DNA of 9,387 nucleotides, from the NCBI GenBank assembly GCA_937121005.1, contig CAKZKB010000182.1:1-9387 (forward strand). Direction: 5' to 3'. Position numbers and translations under genes: made by a program. The notes under the pieces were generated by a model, which was not told the DNA's origin, did no database searches, and saw only the letters and a program-made list of their open reading frames with translations. Shown piece by piece: positions 1 through 6,180 of this stretch (position 1 is the stretch's first letter; each line of letters starts with the position of its first letter). The DNA is from an uncultured cyanobacterium. GTDB taxonomy: Bacteria > Cyanobacteriota > Cyanobacteriia > Cyanobacteriales > Geitlerinemataceae.

Positions 1-1
1 C

Positions 2-1006
2 TACATTTTCCCAAAAGAACTGGAATTTAAAACTAAAGACGAGCATCTATCTTATCTTCAGTCGTATCTTCACGAGAACGGCAGAAGTGTCAATGTTAAA
101 ATGTACGATGCTAATTGGGAACACAATTGTATGTTACCCGCAACGTCCCTCAATGAATTTATCGACCCCTGCGATGTTTTAATTTTAGAAGAGGCAGAAC
201 ATTTGCTATGGAACCAACTGTTTCGCCAGAAGCTAAATAAAGCGAAATATATCCTCGGTATTATCCAGACGAACTATAAGGCACGGAGCAAAAATTCGAC
301 TGATGCCTCCCATCTGAAAATTCGGATATTTATGGCTATTTCTCCCTATTATCATGCTTGGATCTGTCAGCGACACTGCGATCGCGTTATTTCCGTATCG
401 CGATCGATCCAATATGCGAGCCCCATTCATGTCGCTGCTGTGAATGGAATTCGAGACAGTTTTTTGCAACCGCAAACTCACCATCACTTCGATAAAGATT
501 TCTACTATCTCGGTTCGGTAGCTTGGGAGAAAAACTTCAAACAATTGATTGAGTTTTGTCGGTTTTGTCAAGTCGCGATCGATATTTACGGTTCGGGAAC
601 CAATTACGGTCGCGGTTCGACTATGGATGAAATTATAGCATACTCTCGCCAACATGGAAATCATCTGAATTTCAAAGGCTCGACTCCCGAACCTCACAAA
701 ACAGTCCAGGGATATAAAACGTATATTTCCTGTTCGGTTAGCGAAGGATATTGTGCGGCAAATGCGGAGGCGATCGCCATGGGAAAATTCGCCATCATTG
801 CTCGCCATCCCTCTAACGAATTTTTCTATCAATATGATAATGTGTTATTATTTGACAGCGATCGAGAGTTCCGCCAACAGATCCAATATACTCTCAACAA
901 CGATCCAGTTCCCGTACCGCCATCGCAGCTAGAAGAACTTAGCTGGAAACAGAGGACTCGGCTGTTACTGTCTAAGTTCGTACCCGTCACCATTACCGAT
1001 CGATAA
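2..1006 (+). CDS. DGD1-like (digalactosyldiacylglycerol synthase-type) glycosyltransferase, 5'-truncated
   Basis: The frame is open from base 2, so the N-terminus lies outside the window; ATG 101 is internal (33 codons precede it), leaving 334 visible residues. The visible part is a GT4-type glycosyltransferase whose closest remembered relative is plant chloroplast DGD1, which transfers galactose from UDP-galactose onto monogalactosyldiacylglycerol. Matching blocks, in order: VLILEEAEHLLW (about 173-208), GIIQTNY (257-277), CDRVISVS (377-400), YLGSVAWEKNFKQL (515-547), DIYGSG (581-598), GYKTYIS (710-730), EGYCAANAE (743-769, the EX7E donor-site motif), MGKF (779-790) and HPSNEFF (806-826). 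EX7E points to an active enzyme. A methyltransferase follows after 17 bases, so the two are probably co-transcribed. The actual acceptor (galactolipid or another glycolipid) is not shown by the sequence. Family assignment is firm; DGDG synthase activity is inference. Confidence 0.85.
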   Translation, partial: YIFPKELEFKTKDEHLSYLQSYLHENGRSVNVKMYDANWEHNCMLPATSLNEFIDPCDVLILEEAEHLLWNQLFRQKLNKAKYILGIIQTNYKARSKNSTDASHLKIRIFMAISPYYHAWICQRHCDRVISVSRSIQYASPIHVAAVNGIRDSFLQPQTHHHFDKDFYYLGSVAWEKNFKQLIEFCRFCQVAIDIYGSGTNYGRGSTMDEIIAYSRQHGNHLNFKGSTPEPHKTVQGYKTYISCSVSEGYCAANAEAIAMGKFAIIARHPSNEFFYQYDNVLLFDSDREFRQQIQYTLNNDPVPVPPSQLEELSWKQRTRLLLSKFVPVTITDR

Positions 1007-1011
1007 AACCT

Positions 1012-1016
1012 GAAGG
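1012..1016 (+). promoter_or_regulatory. Ribosome binding site of the 1024 methyltransferase
   Basis: GAAGG lies 7 bases before ATG 1024, inside the 17-base gap after the glycosyltransferase stop. It supports this start and suggests the methyltransferase is translated independently although probably co-transcribed. Confidence 0.55.
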
Positions 1017-1023
1017 TTTCCAT

Positions 1024-1671
1024 ATGCGACAAAATCTCAAAGACTTTGCAACCCTTGTCAGCCAAACGTTACCTACGATCGAGCCGATCTATGAATTTGG
1101 ATCGTTCCAAGTTTCCGAACAGATGGAGTTTGCGGATTTACGTCCGTTATTTCCCCACAAACAATATATTGGCTGCGATTTGCAAGAGGGGCCGGGTGTC
1201 GATCGCATATTAGATCTACATAATATCGATCTTCCCTCTGAATCAGTAGGGACAGTATTGTGTTTCGATACCCTCGAGCACGTCGAAGATCCCCGTCAAG
1301 CACTCAAAGAAATACATCGAATTTTGCAACCTAACGGAATTGTCATCATTTCATCTTTAATGTGTTTTCCCATTCACGATTGTCCTCACGATTATTGGCG
1401 GTTTACACCAGAAGCATTCAAGTCAATTCTGAAACCTTTCTCGCATTCATTCGCTGGATTTCAAGGCGTTAAAACTTTCCCACATACGATTGTGGGAATT
1501 GGATTTAAGGGAGATATACCTTCACTGGTGGAATTTCAAAAAGGGTACGATCGCTGGCAAAAAATGGGAAGTCGATCGATAATGAACTTAGGAATTAACC
1601 TACTTCCACCTGTATTGATACCAATAGCATCAGATTTACTGAGTCTGGTGACACGGTTAAAAAGACGCTGA
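1024..1671 (+). CDS. Class I SAM-dependent methyltransferase (Methyltransf_11 type)
   Basis: A 215-residue Rossmann methyltransferase. Motif I is atypical: EFGSF (residues 24-28) stands where a GxGxG loop is usual. Strand 2 ends at an acidic residue, GCD (50-52), followed by GPGVDRILDLH (57-66). The later motifs are clear: CFDTLEHVEDP (80-90), then ILQPNGIVIIS (100-110), then HDCPHDYWRFTPE (118-130), a signature shared with methyltransferases found in bacterial glycan and surface-polysaccharide clusters. Residues 190-210 are hydrophobic and may touch the membrane. It follows the DGD1-like glycosyltransferase by 17 bases on the same strand, so a glycolipid or glycan substrate is plausible. The substrate cannot be read from the sequence. 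It ends only 23 bases from the convergent methyltransferase at 1695, and I see no convincing terminator hairpin in that gap. Confidence 0.85.
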   Translation: MRQNLKDFATLVSQTLPTIEPIYEFGSFQVSEQMEFADLRPLFPHKQYIGCDLQEGPGVDRILDLHNIDLPSESVGTVLCFDTLEHVEDPRQALKEIHRILQPNGIVIISSLMCFPIHDCPHDYWRFTPEAFKSILKPFSHSFAGFQGVKTFPHTIVGIGFKGDIPSLVEFQKGYDRWQKMGSRSIMNLGINLLPPVLIPIASDLLSLVTRLKRR

Positions 1672-1694
1672 ATTGGTTTTTATAGAAGCTAATA

Positions 1695-2591
1695 CTAACT
1701 CTCACTGAGATTTTGAAAAATTACTCTCATGTATCCTTTGACGGGAAAAAAGTATCCAAAAAAACAATAAAACCATAGCTGAGGGGAAGTCAAGAATGTT
1801 TTAATTTGAAACGGTTCTTCGATGACATCATGAACATCTCCTGCTAGCTGAAAGTAAGTAGAGATGGCGCGATTATTCACTCCTGGAAACAGGGTATCGT
1901 ACTCAATTCTCGAAGACGAGGGAACAACGCTCAAGCCTTGGGATAAACCCAGGCCTAATAATGCTTGCTGGGAGAGAGTGTGTCGGTGATAAGGTTGATG
2001 TAACAAGCGTTTTTTATCCAATGGCCCCTCATCTATCCCGGATAAAGAAATGTCAGTCGCATTTGGTGTCTCTATGACTAGAATTCCGCCTTGTTCCAAA
2101 CAAGAAGCGGCTTGACGGAAGAAATGGCGCGGTTCTTCAACGTGCTCGATAACTTGATAGGAAACGACGAAATCGTATTTTTTAGACAGAACGGTTTCAT
2201 CCGCATATTTGGGAATGTAAGCATCGTATCCAAATACATTTTTATAACCTCGTTCCCGTAAAAATGATAAAAACAATCCTTGGTTGCAACCATAGTCAAG
2301 CAGGGTACTCGATTTGCGGAATCCATACTTTGACAGTAGCTTCAATCGAGTATAGTACATACAAGACAAAAAATAATCTAATCTCTGATTGCCTAAATAG
2401 CCTTGATAATATTCATCTAGATTGACGGCTTCTTTAGAGTGTAGAGAACCGCAAGAGGAACACCGCCAAACCGTGAATTTGCGATCGCTGAATTTACGGC
2501 GATCGGAGTAAATTTCCTCGACCTCCTTTGCGGTTTCCAGAGTTCCAGGATTGTCGCAAACATTACAAGTTGTAAAGTCGGTTGTCTTCAT
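1695..2591 (-). CDS. Zinc-ribbon class I SAM-dependent methyltransferase
   Basis: 298 residues. The N-terminus has two CxxC pairs (C9/C12 and C44/C47), a probable zinc-binding ribbon as found in C-methyltransferase-like proteins of sugar and polysaccharide clusters. A methyltransferase fold follows: motif I LLDYGCNQGLF (97-107), acidic D123 at the end of strand 2, YQVIEHVEEP (145-154), then LEQGGILVIETPN (165-177). HQPYHRHTLS (198-207) is the usual post-core signature of this Methyltransf_23-like group. A hydrophobic, aromatic stretch near the C-terminus (about 272-283) may contact the membrane. The start is 27 bases after the desaturase stop on the same strand, with no strong Shine-Dalgarno, which fits co-transcription and coupling with the desaturase. 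The methyl acceptor is unknown; a sugar, a lipid head group or a small metabolite would all fit. Confidence 0.85.
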   Translation of the reverse strand: MKTTDFTTCNVCDNPGTLETAKEVEEIYSDRRKFSDRKFTVWRCSSCGSLHSKEAVNLDEYYQGYLGNQRLDYFLSCMYYTRLKLLSKYGFRKSSTLLDYGCNQGLFLSFLRERGYKNVFGYDAYIPKYADETVLSKKYDFVVSYQVIEHVEEPRHFFRQAASCLEQGGILVIETPNATDISLSGIDEGPLDKKRLLHQPYHRHTLSQQALLGLGLSQGLSVVPSSSRIEYDTLFPGVNNRAISTYFQLAGDVHDVIEEPFQIKTFLTSPQLWFYCFFGYFFPVKGYMRVIFQNLSES

Positions 2592-2618
2592 CTTTGCTAA
2601 TAACGATCTAGAGAGTGC

Positions 2619-3599
2619 TTAACGAGATACGATCTGCTGCCATACTTGTCCATTGTAATGGAAAATTTCGGGTTGTATTTCTGGAGGGACGATCGCTTTA
2701 AACTCCTGATGGTACTTTAGGAGATCGTACCAGGGCACGGCATCGTTGAGATGATGCTCGAAGTGGATAGAAATATTCAGTGGCATCAAAATACTTCGCA
2801 ACGGAAAGAAAGAACTGACCGATCGCAGTACGGGATTTCCTCGCCGTGCAATATCACCCGAATGCTCCATGGCAATTTTGAACTGATTTAAAACAGAAAG
2901 TACCCCCGTTCCTAAAACCGCCGCTAGAGCAACCGTCCAGTTAAAATAAATAGTTAGTAGGACGATCGTCAAACTCCAAGACACAGCCATATTACAAAAT
3001 AATTTCCAATTGCGAGCGTAGCTTTGGACGGCACTACAGTCATCGTGTCGCCGACAGACGAGAACGTAGCCAGGAACGAGCAACACCTTCAGACAGTATA
3101 ACCACAGCGATCGCCCCGTGTAAATGGTATTGGGACAGTTTTGCGGATCGAACTCCTCAACCGGGTGCAGGTGATGGATCTTATGTCCGATCTCCCAATG
3201 ATTGACGTAATCAATCCCAAAGGAAAGGCAGAAAAACTGACCCATCCTCCGATTCCAGATGCGGCTTTTTTTCGCATCCTTAAAAACCAAGAACATATTA
3301 TGAGAAGCCTCGTGAATTGTCAAGATCGCCAGCGCAAAGTAGGCGAGTCCGAACCCGAAACTCCCCAAAGGCAAAAATATGAAGGCTGGCAAACTCAACC
3401 CCAACCAACAAAGACCCAACATTCCCGCAAAAATTAGGACAAGAACTGATAAGTTCAAACTGTTATGAACGAGGGGATTTTTATGGCGATAGTGAAAGCG
3501 GTTGCCGAGAAATGTTCCCTGACGGATCCATTCTGGTTCTTGACTTAGAGGGGTCGATCGCTTCAACCGCGAACTCGATTTTAGTGAGGTCGCATTCAT
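2619..3599 (-). CDS. Membrane fatty-acid-desaturase family (di-iron) protein
   Basis: 326 residues with the three histidine boxes of membrane di-iron desaturases and hydroxylases: HEASH (96-100), HKIHH (139-143) and HFEHH (279-283), plus an extra EH (245-246) between boxes 2 and 3. Hydrophobic segments at about 50-74, 76-95, 168-182 and 203-238 give the usual layout with the boxes on the cytoplasmic face. The end (NISIHFEHHLNDAVPWYDL, 275-293) follows the classical NxxxHxxHHLxxxVPxY pattern. Such enzymes use O2 and reducing equivalents to desaturate or hydroxylate acyl chains or related lipids. Box 1 differs from the HRxxxH of acyl-lipid delta-9 DesC, so I do not call it DesA, DesB, DesC or DesD. 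Carotenoid ketolase or hydroxylase and sphingolipid-type desaturase relatives remain possible. GAGGA 7 bases upstream supports the ATG. It sits between the Uma2 and methyltransferase genes with short gaps. Confidence 0.85.
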   Translation of the reverse strand: MNATSLKSSSRLKRSTPLSQEPEWIRQGTFLGNRFHYRHKNPLVHNSLNLSVLVLIFAGMLGLCWLGLSLPAFIFLPLGSFGFGLAYFALAILTIHEASHNMFLVFKDAKKSRIWNRRMGQFFCLSFGIDYVNHWEIGHKIHHLHPVEEFDPQNCPNTIYTGRSLWLYCLKVLLVPGYVLVCRRHDDCSAVQSYARNWKLFCNMAVSWSLTIVLLTIYFNWTVALAAVLGTGVLSVLNQFKIAMEHSGDIARRGNPVLRSVSSFFPLRSILMPLNISIHFEHHLNDAVPWYDLLKYHQEFKAIVPPEIQPEIFHYNGQVWQQIVSR

Positions 3600-3606
3600 G
3601 GCTTTT

Positions 3607-3611
3607 TCCTC
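3607..3611 (-). promoter_or_regulatory. Ribosome binding site of the desaturase
   Basis: On the minus strand GAGGA sits 7 bases before the ATG at 3599 and just before the Uma2 stop region. It supports the chosen start. Confidence 0.6.
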
Positions 3612-3623
3612 AAGATTTGTGGG

Positions 3624-4424
3624 TTATTCTAAAAGTGTCGGATCGATTCCGAGTGACTGGAGTTGTTCGGGACTGAGTGCTTTCAAGCGATCGGTTAATT
3701 GCTGTCGCTTTTGCCGTTCCTGTTCGGCCTGGTGTTCGGCGATCGCGGCTCGTTCTTTCCCCGTCAGCAGTAGGTTTCCTTCTCGATCCCACCAGCGCAA
3801 CCAGGGTTGTTCTGCGTGCCCCAAATACGTGCCTCGCCAGACTCCTAACTCAACATTCAGGCGGTTAATGAAATAGTGGCCGCGATCGTTAGGAGTCAAA
3901 CGCTGGTAGGTAAAATCTTGCCAGTGATACATCTCCAACTTTCCCGTACCCACCACATAAATTCCGTAGTAAGGGATACGAATGATTTTTTCGTAAACCC
4001 AAAATTTTCCTGGTTTTTGAGTTGTGCCATCGACGACTTTCAAGGGAGTTTTATCCCGTTCTTCCGCACCCGTTCCCGATGCAAATTCCAGAGCAATTAG
4101 AGGAGGAGTGTACTCTCGCCAGAGAACGTAGGAACGGCGAATTTGTCCGTCGAGTAATGGCGGAACTCCCGGCACGTAAAACCAATCGGGTGCTTCCGCA
4201 CCTTTTTCGGGAGGGTCGGTTTCTCGCCAGTAGATGCCACTATCTTGACCGATCGCGTAATCACCGTCAGGGTGCAATTGTTGGAGTACGGGTTCGATGG
4301 AGTCGGTGAGAAGTAGGCTTTGAGGGTGTTCTTGAAAGTTCTTCACGAAAGTACCATCTTCTGCGGGAAGTTGGGTATGGTCGGGAAAAGGACGCAGTTG
4401 CGGGTCTTTGATGAGTTGACTCAT
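3624..4424 (-). CDS. Uma2 family (DUF820) putative restriction-endonuclease-like protein
   Basis: 266 residues. The core matches the Uma2/DUF820 family, a PD-(D/E)XK-like fold greatly expanded in cyanobacteria: EAPDWFYVPGVPP (77-89) carries the conserved acidic D80, and PLIALEFAS (108-116) carries the second acidic E113. KFWVYEKIIRIPYYGIYV (140-157) is the third family block. A tryptophan-rich segment (about 196-212) leads into a charged C-terminal helix (223-249), probably a coiled coil, with a final LSPEQLQSLGIDPTLL motif often seen in cyanobacterial members. Nuclease activity is inferred from the fold; the biological role of the family is poorly known and some members have been linked to mobile elements. 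It is the first gene of a possible three-gene run with the desaturase and methyltransferase, but this pairing may be accidental. Confidence 0.85.
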   Translation of the reverse strand: MSQLIKDPQLRPFPDHTQLPAEDGTFVKNFQEHPQSLLLTDSIEPVLQQLHPDGDYAIGQDSGIYWRETDPPEKGAEAPDWFYVPGVPPLLDGQIRRSYVLWREYTPPLIALEFASGTGAEERDKTPLKVVDGTTQKPGKFWVYEKIIRIPYYGIYVVGTGKLEMYHWQDFTYQRLTPNDRGHYFINRLNVELGVWRGTYLGHAEQPWLRWWDREGNLLLTGKERAAIAEHQAEQERQKRQQLTDRLKALSPEQLQSLGIDPTLLE

Positions 4425-4430
4425 GGTTTC

Positions 4431-4439
4431 TCACCTCCT
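4431..4439 (-). promoter_or_regulatory. Strong Shine-Dalgarno of the Uma2 gene
   Basis: The minus strand reads AGGAGGTGA, a full match to the anti-Shine-Dalgarno core, 6 bases before the ATG at 4424. It fixes the start and is the strongest ribosome binding site in the window. Confidence 0.8.
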
Positions 4440-4487
4440 CACTCAGATTTTCTCATCGACGGTTTTTGAAAAATGGTATCTATCTTC

Positions 4488-4516
4488 AGTTTAACCTATT
4501 TATCGAGCGATCGCAA
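4488..4516 (-). promoter_or_regulatory. Candidate sigma-70 promoter for the Uma2 gene with flanking direct repeat
   Basis: On the minus strand a TTGCGA box (4511-4516) and a TAAACT box (4488-4493) are separated by exactly 17 bases; each matches consensus at 4 of 6 positions. The -35 box overlaps a HIP1 octamer at 4507-4514 and lies just past the stop of the LarA-like gene. The 8-mer AACCTATT occurs twice here (4493-4500 and 4515-4522, + strand), 22 bases apart, close to two helical turns. No experimental support; weak by itself. Confidence 0.3.
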
Positions 4517-4517
4517 C

Positions 4518-6116
4518 CTATTCAGTTACATCGCACAACAAACCGCCAAGCAGTTGAAAATTGGTAATAGACGGATTGGGACCGACGATATCTTTCGCCT
4601 TCTCGATCGCCTCGGCGATGCTATTTGCGGTGTCAAATCCCATAATATCAGCCGGCCGTTTCGCCTTGGGTTTGACGACAATCACTTTGCCAACATGAGA
4701 CATTCCGTAACAAGACCAGTACCACATATAAAAAGGATGCACCCCATGAAACGCATAGGAATTGCGATACAAATCGATATATTTGGGATTGTAGGCAAAT
4801 TCCTCTTCGTATTTTTCCTCGATGGTTTTGGGATCGATAGTGTCGGTCAACACCCGATTGTAAAACTCGATATACGATGGATGGTGAACGGGATGAAAAT
4901 CTTCATGGAGGGGATAGAGAACGATGTATACTCCCCCTTCTCGAATCAGCGGCCGACCGCGATGAAAGTTAAAACAATATCCTAATGTCTGGCACATAAC
5001 CAGAATCGGATTCATAATCGAGTTAACATGATACGGGCCAGTATGCGGAAGTCCGACGATGACAATATCCGCTTGACCTCGAACGGGAACTGCTTGCTGG
5101 CGGTAAACGTTTTCTAAAGTTTTCTCGTGGACGGGTTCAGTTTTTCCGGCGTAAATTCCAGTCAGTCCGTAGGGTGCGTAGACTTTACTAAAAACTTGTC
5201 GTTTTAAGGAAACAGGAAGCAGATCGGTTGTCAGTTTGTTGGCAGCAAAATTGAGCTTGTCGAAAGCGTTAAATTTCCAAAAGGGTTTGCGAAGAAATGT
5301 CAACCAATACGGCATCGAGTTGTTGTCGATCGTCGTTTCGATCTTGAATATATTGATATTTTCCTCGATAATTTCTCCCATGCGATCGCACGATGAATGC
5401 AACGCAGAACGATTGGGATCCATATACGATCGCGATCGCATTAAGGTATGATGGTTGTGGTGACAGCGAATCGTTCGGTAGGTACTCAATCCAGTGGAAA
5501 AAGATTTGTGACCGCCATCGAGAGAGACGATATTGATATTCACGTAAATGGTGAGATCGGACTCAACAACGCGGCGGCTGATTTCTACTTCTTCACCGCG
5601 ATCGGTTTTACCTATATAGACGTTATTTTCTGCATCTTCGGCATCGTGATTGTACAGTTTGTCGGGATAAAACGCATTGAAAATTTGTTTCCCAAGCACT
5701 CGCTTCAGTTCGGAGGGAGTCATTTTGCGGTGAAAGGCGATCGCCGCAATTAAATGAATGTCCGTAATTCCGGCGGCGGCGAGTTTGTCGAGAACTTTGC
5801 CAATAATTCGTTCCCGCAAATCTGGGGTTTGCATGGGGGGAATGGGTAAGGAGAGATCGTCAAAAGCGATCGTTACTTTCATTCCCGGTTTAAGTTGTGC
5901 TGAGAACGGATCGCACCCCAATGGATTTTCCAATGCGTTCTCGATCGCCGTATCAATATCCGCGATCGACTCAATAGGAGGAGGTGGATAAAGAACTCGA
6001 GTTCCCGCCGGAAGAGGTTCGGATAGAAAACCTTCTCCGTAGGTGAAAATCGCATTTTTGCTTCGATCTAAAATACGGACGAAATCGGAGCGATCGGGAT
6101 AGTTTCCATTACTCAT
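4518..6116 (-). CDS. LarA-like (DUF2088, lactate racemase domain) protein, probable nickel-pincer cofactor enzyme
   Basis: 532 residues, about 100 longer than the usual LarA (roughly 420-430). LarA is a racemase that uses a nickel pincer nucleotide covalently bound to a lysine. Family landmarks visible: IAFDDLSLPIPP (83-94), where LarA has DDxTRPxP; AFHRKMTPSEL (127-137), with H129 at the place of the first catalytic histidine; GGHKSFSTGLS (201-211), with K204 at the cofactor-lysine position; and H220, 16 residues later, at the spacing of the nickel-ligand histidine. The usual PH about ten residues before the lysine is absent here (NINIVS, 193-198), and the Arg of DDxTR is Leu90. Extra sequence lies in the C-terminal half (about 240-345 and beyond 400). 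The substrate is unknown; an alpha-hydroxy acid is possible. No larBCE cofactor-synthesis genes are in the window. The ATG has only a weak AGG upstream. It lies 64 bases after the cNMP-CPBP gene. Confidence 0.8.
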   Translation of the reverse strand: MSNGNYPDRSDFVRILDRSKNAIFTYGEGFLSEPLPAGTRVLYPPPPIESIADIDTAIENALENPLGCDPFSAQLKPGMKVTIAFDDLSLPIPPMQTPDLRERIIGKVLDKLAAAGITDIHLIAAIAFHRKMTPSELKRVLGKQIFNAFYPDKLYNHDAEDAENNVYIGKTDRGEEVEISRRVVESDLTIYVNINIVSLDGGHKSFSTGLSTYRTIRCHHNHHTLMRSRSYMDPNRSALHSSCDRMGEIIEENINIFKIETTIDNNSMPYWLTFLRKPFWKFNAFDKLNFAANKLTTDLLPVSLKRQVFSKVYAPYGLTGIYAGKTEPVHEKTLENVYRQQAVPVRGQADIVIVGLPHTGPYHVNSIMNPILVMCQTLGYCFNFHRGRPLIREGGVYIVLYPLHEDFHPVHHPSYIEFYNRVLTDTIDPKTIEEKYEEEFAYNPKYIDLYRNSYAFHGVHPFYMWYWSCYGMSHVGKVIVVKPKAKRPADIMGFDTANSIAEAIEKAKDIVGPNPSITNFQLLGGLLCDVTE

Positions 6117-6140
6117 TTGTTTTGACCTAAATCAATAGCC

Positions 6141-6154
6141 AGCGATCGTTCGCT
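6141..6154. repeat. Small inverted repeat upstream of the LarA-like gene
   Basis: AGCGA and TCGCT flank a 4-base loop (TCGT) in the 64-base gap between the cNMP-CPBP stop and the LarA-like start. It is HIP1-like in composition, so it may be only a HIP1 variant. There is no T-tract, so I do not call it a terminator. Confidence 0.25.
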
Positions 6155-6180
6155 CTGGAGAAGAATACAGTTTCATTTGC

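Noticed and set aside
233..832. 199-residue open frame on the minus strand
   Set aside because: Antisense to the DGD1-like coding region, whose family blocks are continuous; the antisense product shows no recognisable motif.
1672..1694. Shared terminator between the convergent methyltransferase genes
   Set aside because: The 23-base gap has a short T-run but no inverted repeat that would form a stem.
3141..3437. 98-residue + strand open frame
   Set aside because: Lies wholly inside the desaturase gene opposite its histidine boxes; a shadow frame.
4431..4517. Terminator for the LarA-like gene
   Set aside because: Only a short A/T run near 4465-4473 with a one-base loop; no GC-rich stem, so no terminator is called.
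4473..4985. 170-residue + strand open frame
   Set aside because: Antisense to the 3' end of the LarA-like gene; composition follows the complementary strand and no domain is visible.
5448..5753. 101-residue + strand open frame
   Set aside because: Antisense to the conserved cofactor-site region of the LarA-like gene; best explained as a shadow.
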